NCBI GenBank assembly: GCA_023426505.1
Contig: JAFAAP010000204.1
Span: 1-12,055 of the forward strand
DNA from: Pseudomonadota bacterium
Lineage (GTDB): Bacteria; Pseudomonadota; Alphaproteobacteria; Rhizobiales; Beijerinckiaceae
DNA: 12,055 nucleotides
Direction: 5' to 3'
The stretch's first letter is position 1. Every line of letters starts with the position of its first letter. Shown one piece after another: positions 1 through 7,149 of the stretch. A model generated the notes under the pieces. It had not been told where the DNA came from. It did no database searches and saw only the letters and a program-made list of their open reading frames with translations. Position numbers and translations under genes: made by a program.

Positions 1-222
1 CAGGACGCATAGAGAAAAGTCCTCTGAGTAGGAATACAAGGCGACATTCCTACAGACGTCCGATCAGGACCGCGGTTCCGCAGATGGGTCCCACCTCACA
101 GAACTGTGTGACCTTGCTTGAGCGCCGTGCGCCTGCCGAGCGCTTGGCATGGTCATTCCCTCCCGAGCTGATCTCGATGGGTGGAAGGAGCCCAGCCATT
201 TCCAAGGCCAGGGCTCCTCCGA
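1..222. other. Non-coding stretch with inverted repeats
   Basis: I see no gene here. It lies downstream of the MBL fragment, which is read leftward. It holds a strong inverted repeat at 28-53 (listed separately) and a small one, CACAG-AA-CTGTG, at 97-108. Neither is followed by a clear T-run on either strand. No tRNA-like cloverleaf and no transposase remnant are visible. Confidence 0.6.
28..53. repeat. 8-bp inverted repeat with 10-nt loop
   Basis: GTAGGAAT (28-35) and ATTCCTAC (46-53) are perfect reverse complements around a 10-base spacer. Allowing a two-base bulge, the arms extend to TCTG on the left and the following AGA on the right. It lies about 170 bases past the end of the MBL fragment. 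It could be a weak factor-independent terminator, a protein-binding site or a worn mobile-element end. No T-tract follows, so the role is open. Confidence 0.55.
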
Positions 223-714
223 TCACACGACCTCTTCGACACCGCCCTTCATCTTGACTAGGATCATCAGGTAGCGGACGCCGTTCGCTTCTGCCGGCGG
301 GAATTTCCCGGCGCGGATATTGGTCTGAATCGAGGGCAGCAGCAGCCGAGGTGCAGAGAGCTTCGCGTCACGGGCGGTTCGCATGGAGACGAATCCCTCC
401 TCAGTGACACCCTCCTTCACATGCACGTTCCTCTCGCGCTGCTCCGCGACCGTGGTCTCCCAGGCATAGGTGTCGCGGCCCGGCGCCTTGTAGTCGTGGC
501 ACATGAACAGTCGCGTCTCGGGCGGGAGCGCGGTTGGGCGCCTAATCGAGCGGTACAGCTGGTGGGCATCACCGCCGGGGAAGTCGGCGCGGGCCGTGCC
601 GTAACCGGGCATGAACATGGTGTCGTCGACAAACACCGCGTCCTCGACCTTGTAGGAGATGTCGGCAGACAACGACCCCGCGACCGGCCGTCTCGTCGGC
701 TCGGCCGACGCCAT
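223..714 (-). pseudogene. MBL-fold hydrolase (persulfide dioxygenase-like), C-terminal half only
   Basis: This is the C-terminal part of a metallo-beta-lactamase-fold protein of the ETHE1/persulfide dioxygenase-like group, enzymes that oxidise glutathione persulfide with a mononuclear iron. The likeness starts at about residue 17 (ADISYKVEDAVFV) and runs through the GTARADFPGGDA motif (39-50) and MCHDYKAPGR (71-80), which holds D31- and H73-type metal ligands. The family is usually near 290 residues; here the reading frame gives 163. The N-terminal half with the HxHxDH metal site and the GHT histidine is absent, and the 155 bases between this frame and dps do not encode it. Residues 1-16 look unrelated, and the ATG at 714 has no Shine-Dalgarno sequence. 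The usual VGD is VDD here. I infer a deletion remnant without catalytic activity. A short regulatory protein is unlikely but not excluded. Confidence 0.8.
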
Positions 715-869
715 GGAGGCCCGCCTGCGGATCCAGCGGGACTTTTGAAGAGTGCCATCGCCCTTGAGCGAGTCACAGCCCTCGGCCGCGGTCCAACGTC
801 GGAGCCCACCAGGGGAGCCGATTTGATCCCCCTCCCGGAATAGGGTTCTTCAGCCAACCGGGCTTACGC
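715..869. other. Gap replacing the N-terminal half of the MBL gene
   Basis: No gene is supported in these 155 bases. They lie where the first ~130 codons of the MBL gene should be and run directly into the end of dps. There is no transposon end, and no T-run-bearing terminator for dps is evident. This is probably the scar of a deletion or recombination. Confidence 0.5.
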
Positions 870-1487
870 TCAATGTCCGGAGGTCTGCATCCCGCGGCTG
901 GCCTCGAACAGGAACCAGATGCGTTGCTCTGTCTCGTCGATGAACTCCTCGAGCAGGCTCTCGGTCGCGACGTCGTCATGATCGTCGCACAGGTCGTGCG
1001 TCTGCCGCATGAAGGCGGCCAGTTGCCTGTTGTCGTCCAGCAGCTCGGCCAGCATGTCGGCCGGCTCGACATAGCCGGCGTCGTTGTCGGGAAGGCGTTG
1101 CAGGCGTCCGATGTGGCCGATCGAGCGCAGGGTGGTTCCGCCGACCTTGCGCGCGCGTTCCGCCAACGGGTCGGTCATGGCGAAGATCTCGGCCGCCTGT
1201 TCGTCGAACATCAGGTGGTAGTCACGGAAGTGCGGCCCGCTGACATGCCAATGGAAGTTCTTGGTCTTGAGGTAAAGCGCGAAGCTGTCCGCAAGGAGGG
1301 CGGTCAGTGCCGCTGCGATCTCGTCAGTGGCTTGCGGCGACAGAAAGGTCGGGGTTTCGAGGCGAGGCAAGGGGCGGCTTTTGCGCTCTGCCACGATGTT
1401 GACCGCGCCCTTCATCTTGGCCGCGCCCTTTGCCTTCAGGGCGTTCGTTGTCCTGGTCGATTTGCCTGGAGAGGGGGCCTTGGCCAT
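870..1487 (-). CDS. dps: Dps-family DNA-binding ferritin-like protein
   Basis: Dps proteins form 12-subunit shells that oxidise ferrous iron with hydrogen peroxide and bind or compact DNA during stress. From the ATG at 1487 the product is 205 residues. The five ferroxidase ligands of E. coli Dps (H51, H63, D67, D78, E82) are matched at H79, H91, D95, D106 and E110, with identical spacing, in the block starting KNFHWHVSGPHF. The first ~45 residues form a Lys/Arg-rich tail (KSTRTTNALKAKGAAKMKG and onward), expected to be disordered and to bind DNA; it is longer than the E. coli tail. I chose this start because GCGGAG lies about eight bases upstream and the tail is typical; the frame stays open further upstream, but those residues look like noise. 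The PRC-barrel gene lies 148 bases upstream on the same strand, and an EcfG-type promoter candidate lies between them. Confidence 0.93.
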   Translation of the reverse strand: MAKAPSPGKSTRTTNALKAKGAAKMKGAVNIVAERKSRPLPRLETPTFLSPQATDEIAAALTALLADSFALYLKTKNFHWHVSGPHFRDYHLMFDEQAAEIFAMTDPLAERARKVGGTTLRSIGHIGRLQRLPDNDAGYVEPADMLAELLDDNRQLAAFMRQTHDLCDDHDDVATESLLEEFIDETEQRIWFLFEASRGMQTSGH

Positions 1488-1568
1488 GCGCAATCTCCGC
1501 TGCTGGACTGAGCGTACCCACCGGTCATCGGCGTCGACGGCGACGGGAGTTCCGGGCGCCGCAGGCTG

Positions 1569-1593
1569 AACCCGTGCAGGCCCGTCGGGTTCC
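1569..1593 (-). promoter_or_regulatory. EcfG-type (general stress sigma) promoter candidate for dps
   Basis: Read on the minus strand there is GGAAC (1593-1589), 16 bases, then GGTT (1572-1569). The published EcfG consensus in alphaproteobacteria is GGAAC-N16/17-CGTT, so this matches all of the -35 and three of four -10 bases at correct spacing. It lies about 80 bases upstream of the dps start, in the gap after the PRC-barrel gene. General-stress control of dps is known in related bacteria; here it is an inference from the motif. Confidence 0.5.
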
Positions 1594-1635
1594 CGGCGAG
1601 CGAGACCCGGGCCGCTCGGGGAGCTTGCGGTTGGC

Positions 1636-2214
1636 TCAGATCGGTCCTCTCGGCCAATCGCGCCAGTAGTCCCACAACTCCTGCTCGTGCTTCCTGTCGG
1701 GCCAGACCCCGTCATCGCCGTAGAAGGCCGGCGCGCCCCGGACCTGCTCCTCGGTGATGTCGGTGCGGTACCCGTGCAGCCCCGTGTCGTAGGTGAGCTT
1801 GTCCCAGGGGACGGTGTGGTGGTGGACGCCGACGCCCAGGAATCCCCCGAAGGTCACGTCGACGTAGACCACGCGCCCGCTCACCTTCTCGATCAGCAGC
1901 CGCTTGATCGTGCCGATCCTGTGGCCGTCGGTGTTGAATACCGCCGTGCCCTCGACGCGGTCGCTTTCGATGACGGGCCTGGACGCGGCATGCCGGGCGA
2001 TCGGACCCGAGAGATAGAAGCCGTTCTCCAGGATGCCGAAGTCCACCACGGCCTGATGGACGTCCAGGGTCCACGGTTCCCCCGGGGGAATCTGTCGCTC
2101 CAGGATCCACGGCCCGTCCTCGGCGGGCAGGCCGGTCCCGTTCGGATTATCGGTGATGCCAAGCACCCCGGGAGCGGTCTCCGAGTGGAACACGTAGTAT
2201 GTCGTCCGTCTCAT
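1636..2214 (-). CDS. PRC-barrel domain protein with unrecognised N-terminal domain
   Basis: The 192-residue product has a PRC-barrel at about residues 84-158, starting DRVEGTAVFNTDGHRIGTIK and followed by VVYVDVTFGGFLGVG and a VPWDKLTYD strand. PRC-barrels are small beta-barrels found in photosynthetic reaction centre H subunits, RimM and many stress-related alphaproteobacterial proteins; the ligand is usually unknown. Residues 1-78 form a separate compact region rich in aromatics and Pro/Gly that I cannot place. The tail (160-192) is Trp/Asp-rich. There is no signal peptide or membrane helix, so it is probably cytoplasmic. The frame also offers GTG at 2220, but AGGGAGG sits five to six bases before the ATG at 2214, so I start there. 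It is divergent from the DUF2231 operon. Confidence 0.85.
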   Translation of the reverse strand: MRRTTYYVFHSETAPGVLGITDNPNGTGLPAEDGPWILERQIPPGEPWTLDVHQAVVDFGILENGFYLSGPIARHAASRPVIESDRVEGTAVFNTDGHRIGTIKRLLIEKVSGRVVYVDVTFGGFLGVGVHHHTVPWDKLTYDTGLHGYRTDITEEQVRGAPAFYGDDGVWPDRKHEQELWDYWRDWPRGPI

Positions 2215-2262
2215 GAGCACCTCCCTCTTGCCGGGATGGACAGCCCTTGCCCATGGCCAGGA

Positions 2263-2288
2263 AACGCAAAGGCTGTCACCTCAGGTCC
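2263..2288 (-). promoter_or_regulatory. Weak EcfG-like promoter candidate for the PRC-barrel gene
   Basis: On the minus strand GGACC (2288-2284) is followed after 17 bases by CGTT (2266-2263). The -10 half and spacing match the EcfG pattern; the -35 half has one mismatch (GGACC for GGAAC). It is about 50 bases upstream of the start at 2214. One mismatch in nine bases in GC-rich DNA can easily be chance. Confidence 0.25.
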
Positions 2289-2397
2289 CGTCCTTGAGGG
2301 TCGCTTCCGCAACCTACTGACCGCTGGTGCATTGACCTTCCGACGGTCGTGCCGGGCGCAGGTCACGCCCTTGCGCCTGGGAACGGAAGGAGACGCT

Positions 2398-2829
2398 GTG
2401 GTTGCGCTATCCAGCCCGGGCCCCTTGAGGCTGCTCCATCCCCTTCACGCCATCCTGCTCGCCTTCCCGTTTCCCCTGTTCCTCGGCGCGCTCGCCAGCG
2501 ATCTCGCCTATCGCTCGAGCTTCCACGTTCAGTGGGCGAACTTCTCGTCCTGGCTCATCGCCGGCGGGCTGGTCGGCGGCGGCTTCGCCCTGCTCTGGGC
2601 GCTGGTCAATCTCTTCCGCCGGGGAACGGCCGACAATGGGCTGCTGGTTGCCTACTTCCTCGTGCTGCTGGCCATGTGGGTCCTAGGCTTCGTCAACGCG
2701 CTCGTCCACGCGAAGGACGCCTGGGCGACCATGCCAGAGGGACTCTACCTGTCGGTGCTCTCGACCCTGTTGGCCTTCGTCGCTGCCTGGATCGGCTACT
2801 CCGGGTTTCGAACCGGGGAGGTGACATGA
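2398..2829 (+). CDS. DUF2231-family four-helix membrane protein
   Basis: The 143-residue product is an integral inner-membrane protein with four predicted helices at about 17-36, 51-72, 82-103 and 115-135. It carries the HPLHAILLAFPFPLF segment near the N-terminus that is typical of DUF2231; the family's function is unknown, but its conserved His residues have prompted suggestions of redox or heme binding. The start is GTG at 2398, placed by the strong Shine-Dalgarno GGAAGGAG at 2385-2392. The frame is open far upstream, but that part is only antisense to the PRC-barrel gene. The stop overlaps the next start as ATGA at 2826-2829, so the two are translationally coupled. I infer that it serves the dehydrogenase as a membrane partner. 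Confidence 0.85.
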   Translation: MVALSSPGPLRLLHPLHAILLAFPFPLFLGALASDLAYRSSFHVQWANFSSWLIAGGLVGGGFALLWALVNLFRRGTADNGLLVAYFLVLLAMWVLGFVNALVHAKDAWATMPEGLYLSVLSTLLAFVAAWIGYSGFRTGEVT

Positions 2830-4109
2830 TCCGCCCGCTCGTCCTGATCGGTGCCTTGGGCATCGCCCTCGCCGCCTGCAATGGCGAACCCGGTCCGGTG
2901 CAGTACGGCTCCAACCCGGACCTGCCCGAACCGCAGCGCGGCCTGTTGCCCTCCATGAAGATCCCCAGGCCTGCCAATTGGGGAACCGACCTCCCGAAGG
3001 TGCCGCAGGGCTACAGGATCCAACCCATCGCCACGGACCTCAGGATCCCGCGCCAGACCTTGGTCCTGCCCAACGGCGACATCCTGGTTGCGGAAGGATC
3101 GGGCGGCTACGCGCCATCGCTGCGCCCCAAGGACCTGATCGCGGGCTTCATCAAGAGCCTCGGCAAGAGCTCGGTGAAGGGTGGCGACCGGCTGACGCTG
3201 CTGCGCGACGGCAACGGCGACGGCACCTACGAGATGCAGGGCGTCTTCGCCGACAAGCTCAACGCGCCCTACGGCCTCGCGCTGGTCAACGGCGCCATCT
3301 ACGTCGCCAACCAGGACGCGCTGGTGCGCTTCGACTATCGCGACGGCCAGACTCAGGCGAGCGGCCCCCCGACGAAGGTCACGGACCTGCCCGCGGTGAT
3401 CAACCACCACTGGACGAAGGCGATGGCTGCCAGCGCCGACGGGCGCTTCCTCTACGTCGGCATCGGCTCCAACAGCAACATCACCGAGCGCGGGATGGAC
3501 GCCGAGGAGGACCGGGCGATGGTCTGGCAGATCGACGTCCAGACGGGAATGCACAGACCCTACGCCACAGGCCTGCGCAATCCCACGGCCCTGACCATCC
3601 AGCCGGGAACGGGCCAGCTCTGGGCGGTGGTGAACGAACGGGACGAGATCGGCCCCAACCTCGTGCCCGACTACCTGACGTCGGTGGGCGGGGGCGCCTT
3701 CTACGGCTGGCCCTACAGCTACTGGGGCCAGAACGTCGATCCGCGCGCGCAGCCGCAGGATCCGGAGAGGGTGGCCGCGGCGATCCGCCCGGACTACAGC
3801 CTGGGATCGCACGTGGCGGCGCTCGGCGTGGCGTTCTCGACCCCGGCCATGGGGGCGGAGTTCGCTGACGGGGTGTTCGTGGGTATGCACGGCAGTTGGA
3901 ACCGGAGCGTGCCGGTCGGCTACAAGGTGATCTTCGTGCCGTTCCGCGACGGGAAACCCGCCGGCGACCCGATCGACTTCGTGTCCGGATTCCTGGTCGA
4001 CGACGGCAACACGCGAGGCAGACCGGTTGGTGTGACGGTGGATCCGCGCGGAGCCCTGATCGTTGCCGACGACCTGTCGAACACGGTCTGGAGGGTCGCG
4101 AAGGAGTAA
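2826..4109 (+). CDS. PQQ-type sugar (L-sorbosone) dehydrogenase family lipoprotein
   Basis: This 427-residue protein belongs to the sorbosone/glucose dehydrogenase beta-propeller family, which oxidises aldoses or sorbosone with PQQ as cofactor. It begins with a lipoprotein signal: charged MIR, a hydrophobic stretch, and lipobox LAAC with the acylated cysteine at 18. Family motifs follow: VLPNGDILVAEG (80-91), an EF-hand-like DGNGDG (128-133), NHHWTK (193-198), GLRNP (249-253), NERDE (270-274), FYGWPY (292-297), GMHGSWNR (353-360), GRPVGV (398-403) and a closing DD near 415. No heme CxxCH motif is present, so electrons would have to leave through a separate acceptor. It overlaps the DUF2231 gene by four bases. 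Substrate cannot be read from sequence, and members of this family are often annotated without proven PQQ binding. No PQQ synthesis genes are in the window. Confidence 0.88.
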   Translation: MIRPLVLIGALGIALAACNGEPGPVQYGSNPDLPEPQRGLLPSMKIPRPANWGTDLPKVPQGYRIQPIATDLRIPRQTLVLPNGDILVAEGSGGYAPSLRPKDLIAGFIKSLGKSSVKGGDRLTLLRDGNGDGTYEMQGVFADKLNAPYGLALVNGAIYVANQDALVRFDYRDGQTQASGPPTKVTDLPAVINHHWTKAMAASADGRFLYVGIGSNSNITERGMDAEEDRAMVWQIDVQTGMHRPYATGLRNPTALTIQPGTGQLWAVVNERDEIGPNLVPDYLTSVGGGAFYGWPYSYWGQNVDPRAQPQDPERVAAAIRPDYSLGSHVAALGVAFSTPAMGAEFADGVFVGMHGSWNRSVPVGYKVIFVPFRDGKPAGDPIDFVSGFLVDDGNTRGRPVGVTVDPRGALIVADDLSNTVWRVAKE

Positions 4110-4149
4110 GGGCGCCGGAACCCAAGTCACATGCCGACGGACGGGATCA

Positions 4150-4185
4150 CCGCTGCCGAATGCCGGACCCTGCCGTCAGCGGCAT
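4150..4185 (+). other. Two overlapping, mutually exclusive hairpins between dehydrogenase and transporter genes
   Basis: CCGCTG (4150-4155) can pair with CAGCGG (4177-4182), while ATGCCG (4160-4165) can pair with CGGCAT (4180-4185). The two share the right arm, so only one can form. They lie 30 bases before the transporter start. There is no T-run, so this is not a typical terminator. It may be a leader structure or simply chance in GC-rich DNA. Confidence 0.25.
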
Positions 4186-4212
4186 CTCACGACGGAGCAT
4201 CCAAGAGGCCGC

Positions 4213-6213
4213 ATGTTCAAGCGCTTCATCATCAACCCGCCGGTCTTCTACGGCGCCATCGCCGTCATCGGCCTCTTCCTCGCCGTCGGGATCCTCCTGC
4301 CGGACCGCGCCGGAGAGGTCTTCAAGGACTTGCAGGCCGCCATTCTCAAGGCCTTCGGCTGGCTCTATCTCCTCGCCGTCGGCATCTTCCTCGCCACCGT
4401 GCTGCTCCTCTGCATGGGCCGCTACGGCCGGCTGAAGCTCGGCCCCGACGAGTCCACGCCCGACTTCAGGTATTCCTCCTGGATCGCCATGCTGTTCGCC
4501 GCCGGCATGGGCATCGGCCTCATGTTCTACGCCGTGGGCGAGCCGATGACCCACTTCATGACGCCGCCGACGGCCCAGCCGCGCTCGATCGCGGCGATGC
4601 GCGAGGCCATGACGGTCACCTTCTTCCACTGGGGCATCCATGCCTGGGCCATCTATGCGGTCGTGGGCCTGTCGCTCGCTTACTTCGGCTACCGCTACAA
4701 CCTGCCCCTCACCATCCGTTCCGGCCTCTACCCGCTCCTCAAGGAGCGCATCAACGGCCCCATCGGTCATGCCGTCGACATCTTCGCCATCGTCGGCACC
4801 ATGTTCGGCATCGCCACCTCGCTTGGCGTGGGCGTGTCCCAGATCAACGCCGGCCTCAACTACCTCCTTGGCATTCCCATCGGCCCTCAAGTCCAGCTCC
4901 CCCTGATCGCGGTCATCATGGCCATGGCAACGGCCTCGGTGGTCAGCGGCGTCGAAAGGGGCGTACGCATCCTCTCCGAAGCCAACCTGGTCGTGGCAAT
5001 CCTGCTGATGGTGTTCGTCCTGGTGGTCGGACCGACGGCGGAGCTCTTGCGCGACTTCGTGCAGAACCTGGGCCTCTATCTCGACACGCTGCTGCTGCGC
5101 ACCTTCAACATCTATGCCTACGAGCCGACGCCCTGGATCGACTCCTGGACGCTGTTCTACTGGGCCTGGTGGATTTCCTGGTCGCCGTTCGTCGGCATGT
5201 TCATCGCCCGCATCTCGCGCGGCCGCACTGTGCGCGAGTTCGTCACCGCCGTGCTGTTCATCCCGGCCGGCTTCACCTTCTTCTGGATGACCGTGTTCGG
5301 CAACACCGCGATGTCCGTGGACACCGGCCCGGCCCAAGGTGCGCTGGGTGCCGCCATCGCCGACGACGTCTCGGTCGGCCTGTTCAAGTTCTTCGAGTAC
5401 CTGCCCTTCACGGGCCTCACCTCCACGCTGGCCGTGCTCCTGGTCGGAATCTTCTTCATCACGTCGGCGGATTCCGGCTCGCTGGTCGTCGACTCCATCG
5501 CGGCCGGCGGCGAGACCCGGACCACCACGGGCCAGCGCGTCTTCTGGTGCGTCCTCGAGGGTGTCGTCGCGGCGAGCCTGCTCCTCGCCGGCGGTCTCGG
5601 CGCGCTGCAATCGGCGACCGTGGCCAGCGCCCTGCCCTTCATCCTCGTCATGCTGGCGCTCGTCTGGTCGCTGCTGGCCGGCATGCGCGCCGACCTCGCC
5701 CAGCAGGAGGCCCAGGCCGGCAGGACAGCCATTCCCGCCGCCCAGCCTGCCGCCGGGCTGACCTGGCAGCGCCGTCTCGCGCTCATCCTCCATGCCCCGA
5801 CCGCGGCCGAGGTGGATCGGTTCATCGCCACCCGGGTGCGGCCGGCGCTCGAGCAGGTCGCGCGGGAGTTGAGCGCGCGCGGCCGCTCCTCTTCCGTGAT
5901 CGAGGAGGAAGGCGGCGCCATCGCCCTGCGCTCGCCGGCCGAGGGCGTGCGTGACTTCATCTACGGCGTCAGCCGCACCGCCCAACCCATGCCTACCTTC
6001 CTGCTCGATGCCGGCAAGCCGGAATACCGCCACGAGGCCCGCACCTACTTCTCCAGCGGCAGCCGCGGCTACGACATCATGGGCCTGGAGCACGACCAGA
6101 TCATCACGGACGTCCTCGTGCAGTTCGAGCGCTATCTCGCGCTCGTCCACTCGCCGGCGACGCAACTCGTCCACGGCGCTCCGGAACATGGCCTCGATTT
6201 GCCCTCACAGTGA
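4213..6213 (+). CDS. BCCT-family choline/betaine transporter with BetT-like C-terminal domain
   Basis: The 666-residue product is a 12-helix betaine/choline/carnitine transporter, which imports quaternary ammonium osmolytes with Na+ or H+. Helix-3 motif GMGIGLMFYAVGEP is at 98-111. The aromatic substrate cage is present: W140, W145, Y148 in FHWGIHAWAIY and W319, W320, W323 in WAWWISWSPFVG. ARISRGRT (332-339) and TSADSGSLVVDS later in the core are also family signatures. Helices end near residue 490. Residues 518-660 form a soluble domain (WQRRLALILHAPT, DFIYGVSRT, YDIMGLEHDQIITDVL, FERYLALVH) of the kind that ends E. coli BetT and is linked to osmotic control. The core has GIG where E. coli BetT has GID, so betaine is as possible as choline. 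Start: ATG at 4213, with AGAGG four to five bases upstream. Gene name betT is not assigned because the substrate is uncertain. Confidence 0.92.
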   Translation: MFKRFIINPPVFYGAIAVIGLFLAVGILLPDRAGEVFKDLQAAILKAFGWLYLLAVGIFLATVLLLCMGRYGRLKLGPDESTPDFRYSSWIAMLFAAGMGIGLMFYAVGEPMTHFMTPPTAQPRSIAAMREAMTVTFFHWGIHAWAIYAVVGLSLAYFGYRYNLPLTIRSGLYPLLKERINGPIGHAVDIFAIVGTMFGIATSLGVGVSQINAGLNYLLGIPIGPQVQLPLIAVIMAMATASVVSGVERGVRILSEANLVVAILLMVFVLVVGPTAELLRDFVQNLGLYLDTLLLRTFNIYAYEPTPWIDSWTLFYWAWWISWSPFVGMFIARISRGRTVREFVTAVLFIPAGFTFFWMTVFGNTAMSVDTGPAQGALGAAIADDVSVGLFKFFEYLPFTGLTSTLAVLLVGIFFITSADSGSLVVDSIAAGGETRTTTGQRVFWCVLEGVVAASLLLAGGLGALQSATVASALPFILVMLALVWSLLAGMRADLAQQEAQAGRTAIPAAQPAAGLTWQRRLALILHAPTAAEVDRFIATRVRPALEQVARELSARGRSSSVIEEEGGAIALRSPAEGVRDFIYGVSRTAQPMPTFLLDAGKPEYRHEARTYFSSGSRGYDIMGLEHDQIITDVLVQFERYLALVHSPATQLVHGAPEHGLDLPSQ

Positions 6214-6279
6214 CGGGCACCATTGTCAGCACTTCCGGCGGAGCGGGATGGCCATCGATCCAACCGCGAGCGGACGGTC

Positions 6280-6891
6280 ATGTGGAACTGGATTGAGACC
6301 AACCACCAAGTTATCAGCGCGCTGGCGAACATCGCGATGCTGCTTGTCTGGATCGCCTACCTGCAGGTGTTCGTCAGCAGCTACCGCCGGCAGAAGCGGT
6401 CCAACATCCTGATCAACCGCGGCGCCGGGGCCGGACTCGAGGCCCGGTGCCTGATCAGCAACATGAGCGCCGAGGCGATCTACATCGAGAGCCTCATCGC
6501 GAGCGTCGCGACGGCCGAGGGGCGCTGGAGCTGCCCGGTGACCGAACTGCCGGAAGGCTGCTCGCACCTGAAGACCCGGCAAGGTCCGTTGAAGGCAGGA
6601 CAACTCGTCGACATCGGGTCGTTTCGAAGCCTCATCGAGCCGGTGCTTCGTGGGGGCGCGGGACGACGGGACGCCGATGCTCCGGATGGCTTTGAGAGCC
6701 TCGTCGCCTTCGAGATCAAGGTGATCGCGGTGCATGGCTCCGAGGATCTGCTTGCCGGGGCAACACGTCGGTTCGACCTGATCCGGCGGCAGGACCGGCT
6801 CCTCGTGAGGGGGCATGAGGTCGGCACGCACCAGATCCGGTCCCGCCGGGAGCGGGAGAACCTTCGTGTCGATGTCAAAGCGGACCTGTGA
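6280..6891 (+). CDS. Single-helix membrane protein of unknown function
   Basis: I do not recognise a named family. The 203-residue product has a short N-terminus (MWNWIETNHQ), one membrane helix at about 12-33, and then a positively charged SSYRRQKR, which by the positive-inside rule places the remaining 165 residues in the cytoplasm. The soluble part has beta-rich segments (NILINRGAGAGLEARCLISN at 42-61, then SAEAIYIES) and ends in a basic GTHQIRSRRERENLRVDV stretch. Cysteines are at 57, 85 and 94. I took the ATG at 6280 rather than 6223 because the first 19 residues of the longer form are low-complexity and the WNW start leads straight into the helix; neither has a strong ribosome site. It follows the transporter by 66 bases on the same strand and may share its transcript. 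Confidence 0.7.
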   Translation: MWNWIETNHQVISALANIAMLLVWIAYLQVFVSSYRRQKRSNILINRGAGAGLEARCLISNMSAEAIYIESLIASVATAEGRWSCPVTELPEGCSHLKTRQGPLKAGQLVDIGSFRSLIEPVLRGGAGRRDADAPDGFESLVAFEIKVIAVHGSEDLLAGATRRFDLIRRQDRLLVRGHEVGTHQIRSRRERENLRVDVKADL

Positions 6892-7149
6892 TTGGCGAGA
6901 AACAGGGAATCCCTGAGGGAGGGCTCCGTCCATGTGCCGCGACATGGTCCGGTCCGGAACGTATCCTTGCCGGCACGCTCCCTATGTCGATCTCGAGGCG
7001 ATCCGGCGCATTTCCGGCAAGAGCACGCTCGCGAAACCGAGGCTCGGGTTTCCGGGAATCCGGCAAGCCTTCCTGCCGAACTCGACCGTTGGATTTTCCA
7101 GCCTGCCGCGGCTAGGCTGGCCCGCGACAGCCGATCCGAGGGATCCCAC
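6892..7149. other. Intergenic region before the broken SRAP gene
   Basis: No gene is supported in these 258 bases. Just after the upstream stop is the near-palindrome CAGGGA-A-TCCCTG (6903-6915), and CCATGT-gccgcg-ACATGG lies at 6930-6947. Both are short and have no T-run. GGAAC occurs at 6956-6960 but no CGTT follows at 16-17 bases. No LexA-type repeat with seven-base spacing is present ahead of SRAP. Confidence 0.5.
6930..6947. repeat. Short inverted repeat
   Basis: CCATGT and ACATGG are perfect 6-bp reverse complements around gccgcg, about 40 bases past the end of the membrane-protein gene. It could be a weak hairpin; no T-tract follows. Confidence 0.3.

Noticed and set aside
1488..1715. 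N-terminal extension of the Dps frame to 281 residues
   Set aside because: It overlaps the end of the PRC-barrel gene and is low-complexity. A good ribosome site precedes the ATG at 1487.
1687..2397. Upstream extension of the DUF2231 frame
   Set aside because: This part is antisense to the PRC-barrel gene. The strong ribosome site before GTG at 2398 sets the real start.
2796..4130. 444-codon minus-strand frame opposite the dehydrogenase
   Set aside because: Shadow of the dehydrogenase gene; composition is His/Val/Arg/Asp-rich with no recognisable motif.
4117..4141. EcfG-type promoter before the BCCT gene
   Set aside because: GGAAC is present, but the bases at the correct spacing are CGGA rather than CGTT.
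4147..6189. Long 680-codon minus-strand frame opposite the BCCT transporter
   Set aside because: It is the antisense of a well-supported transporter gene. Its product is Asp/Glu/Arg/Gly-rich with no domain, as expected from GC-rich codon structure.
7079..7093. LexA-like GAAC...GTTG motif before SRAP
   Set aside because: The spacing is six rather than seven bases and the second half does not match, so SOS control is not supported.
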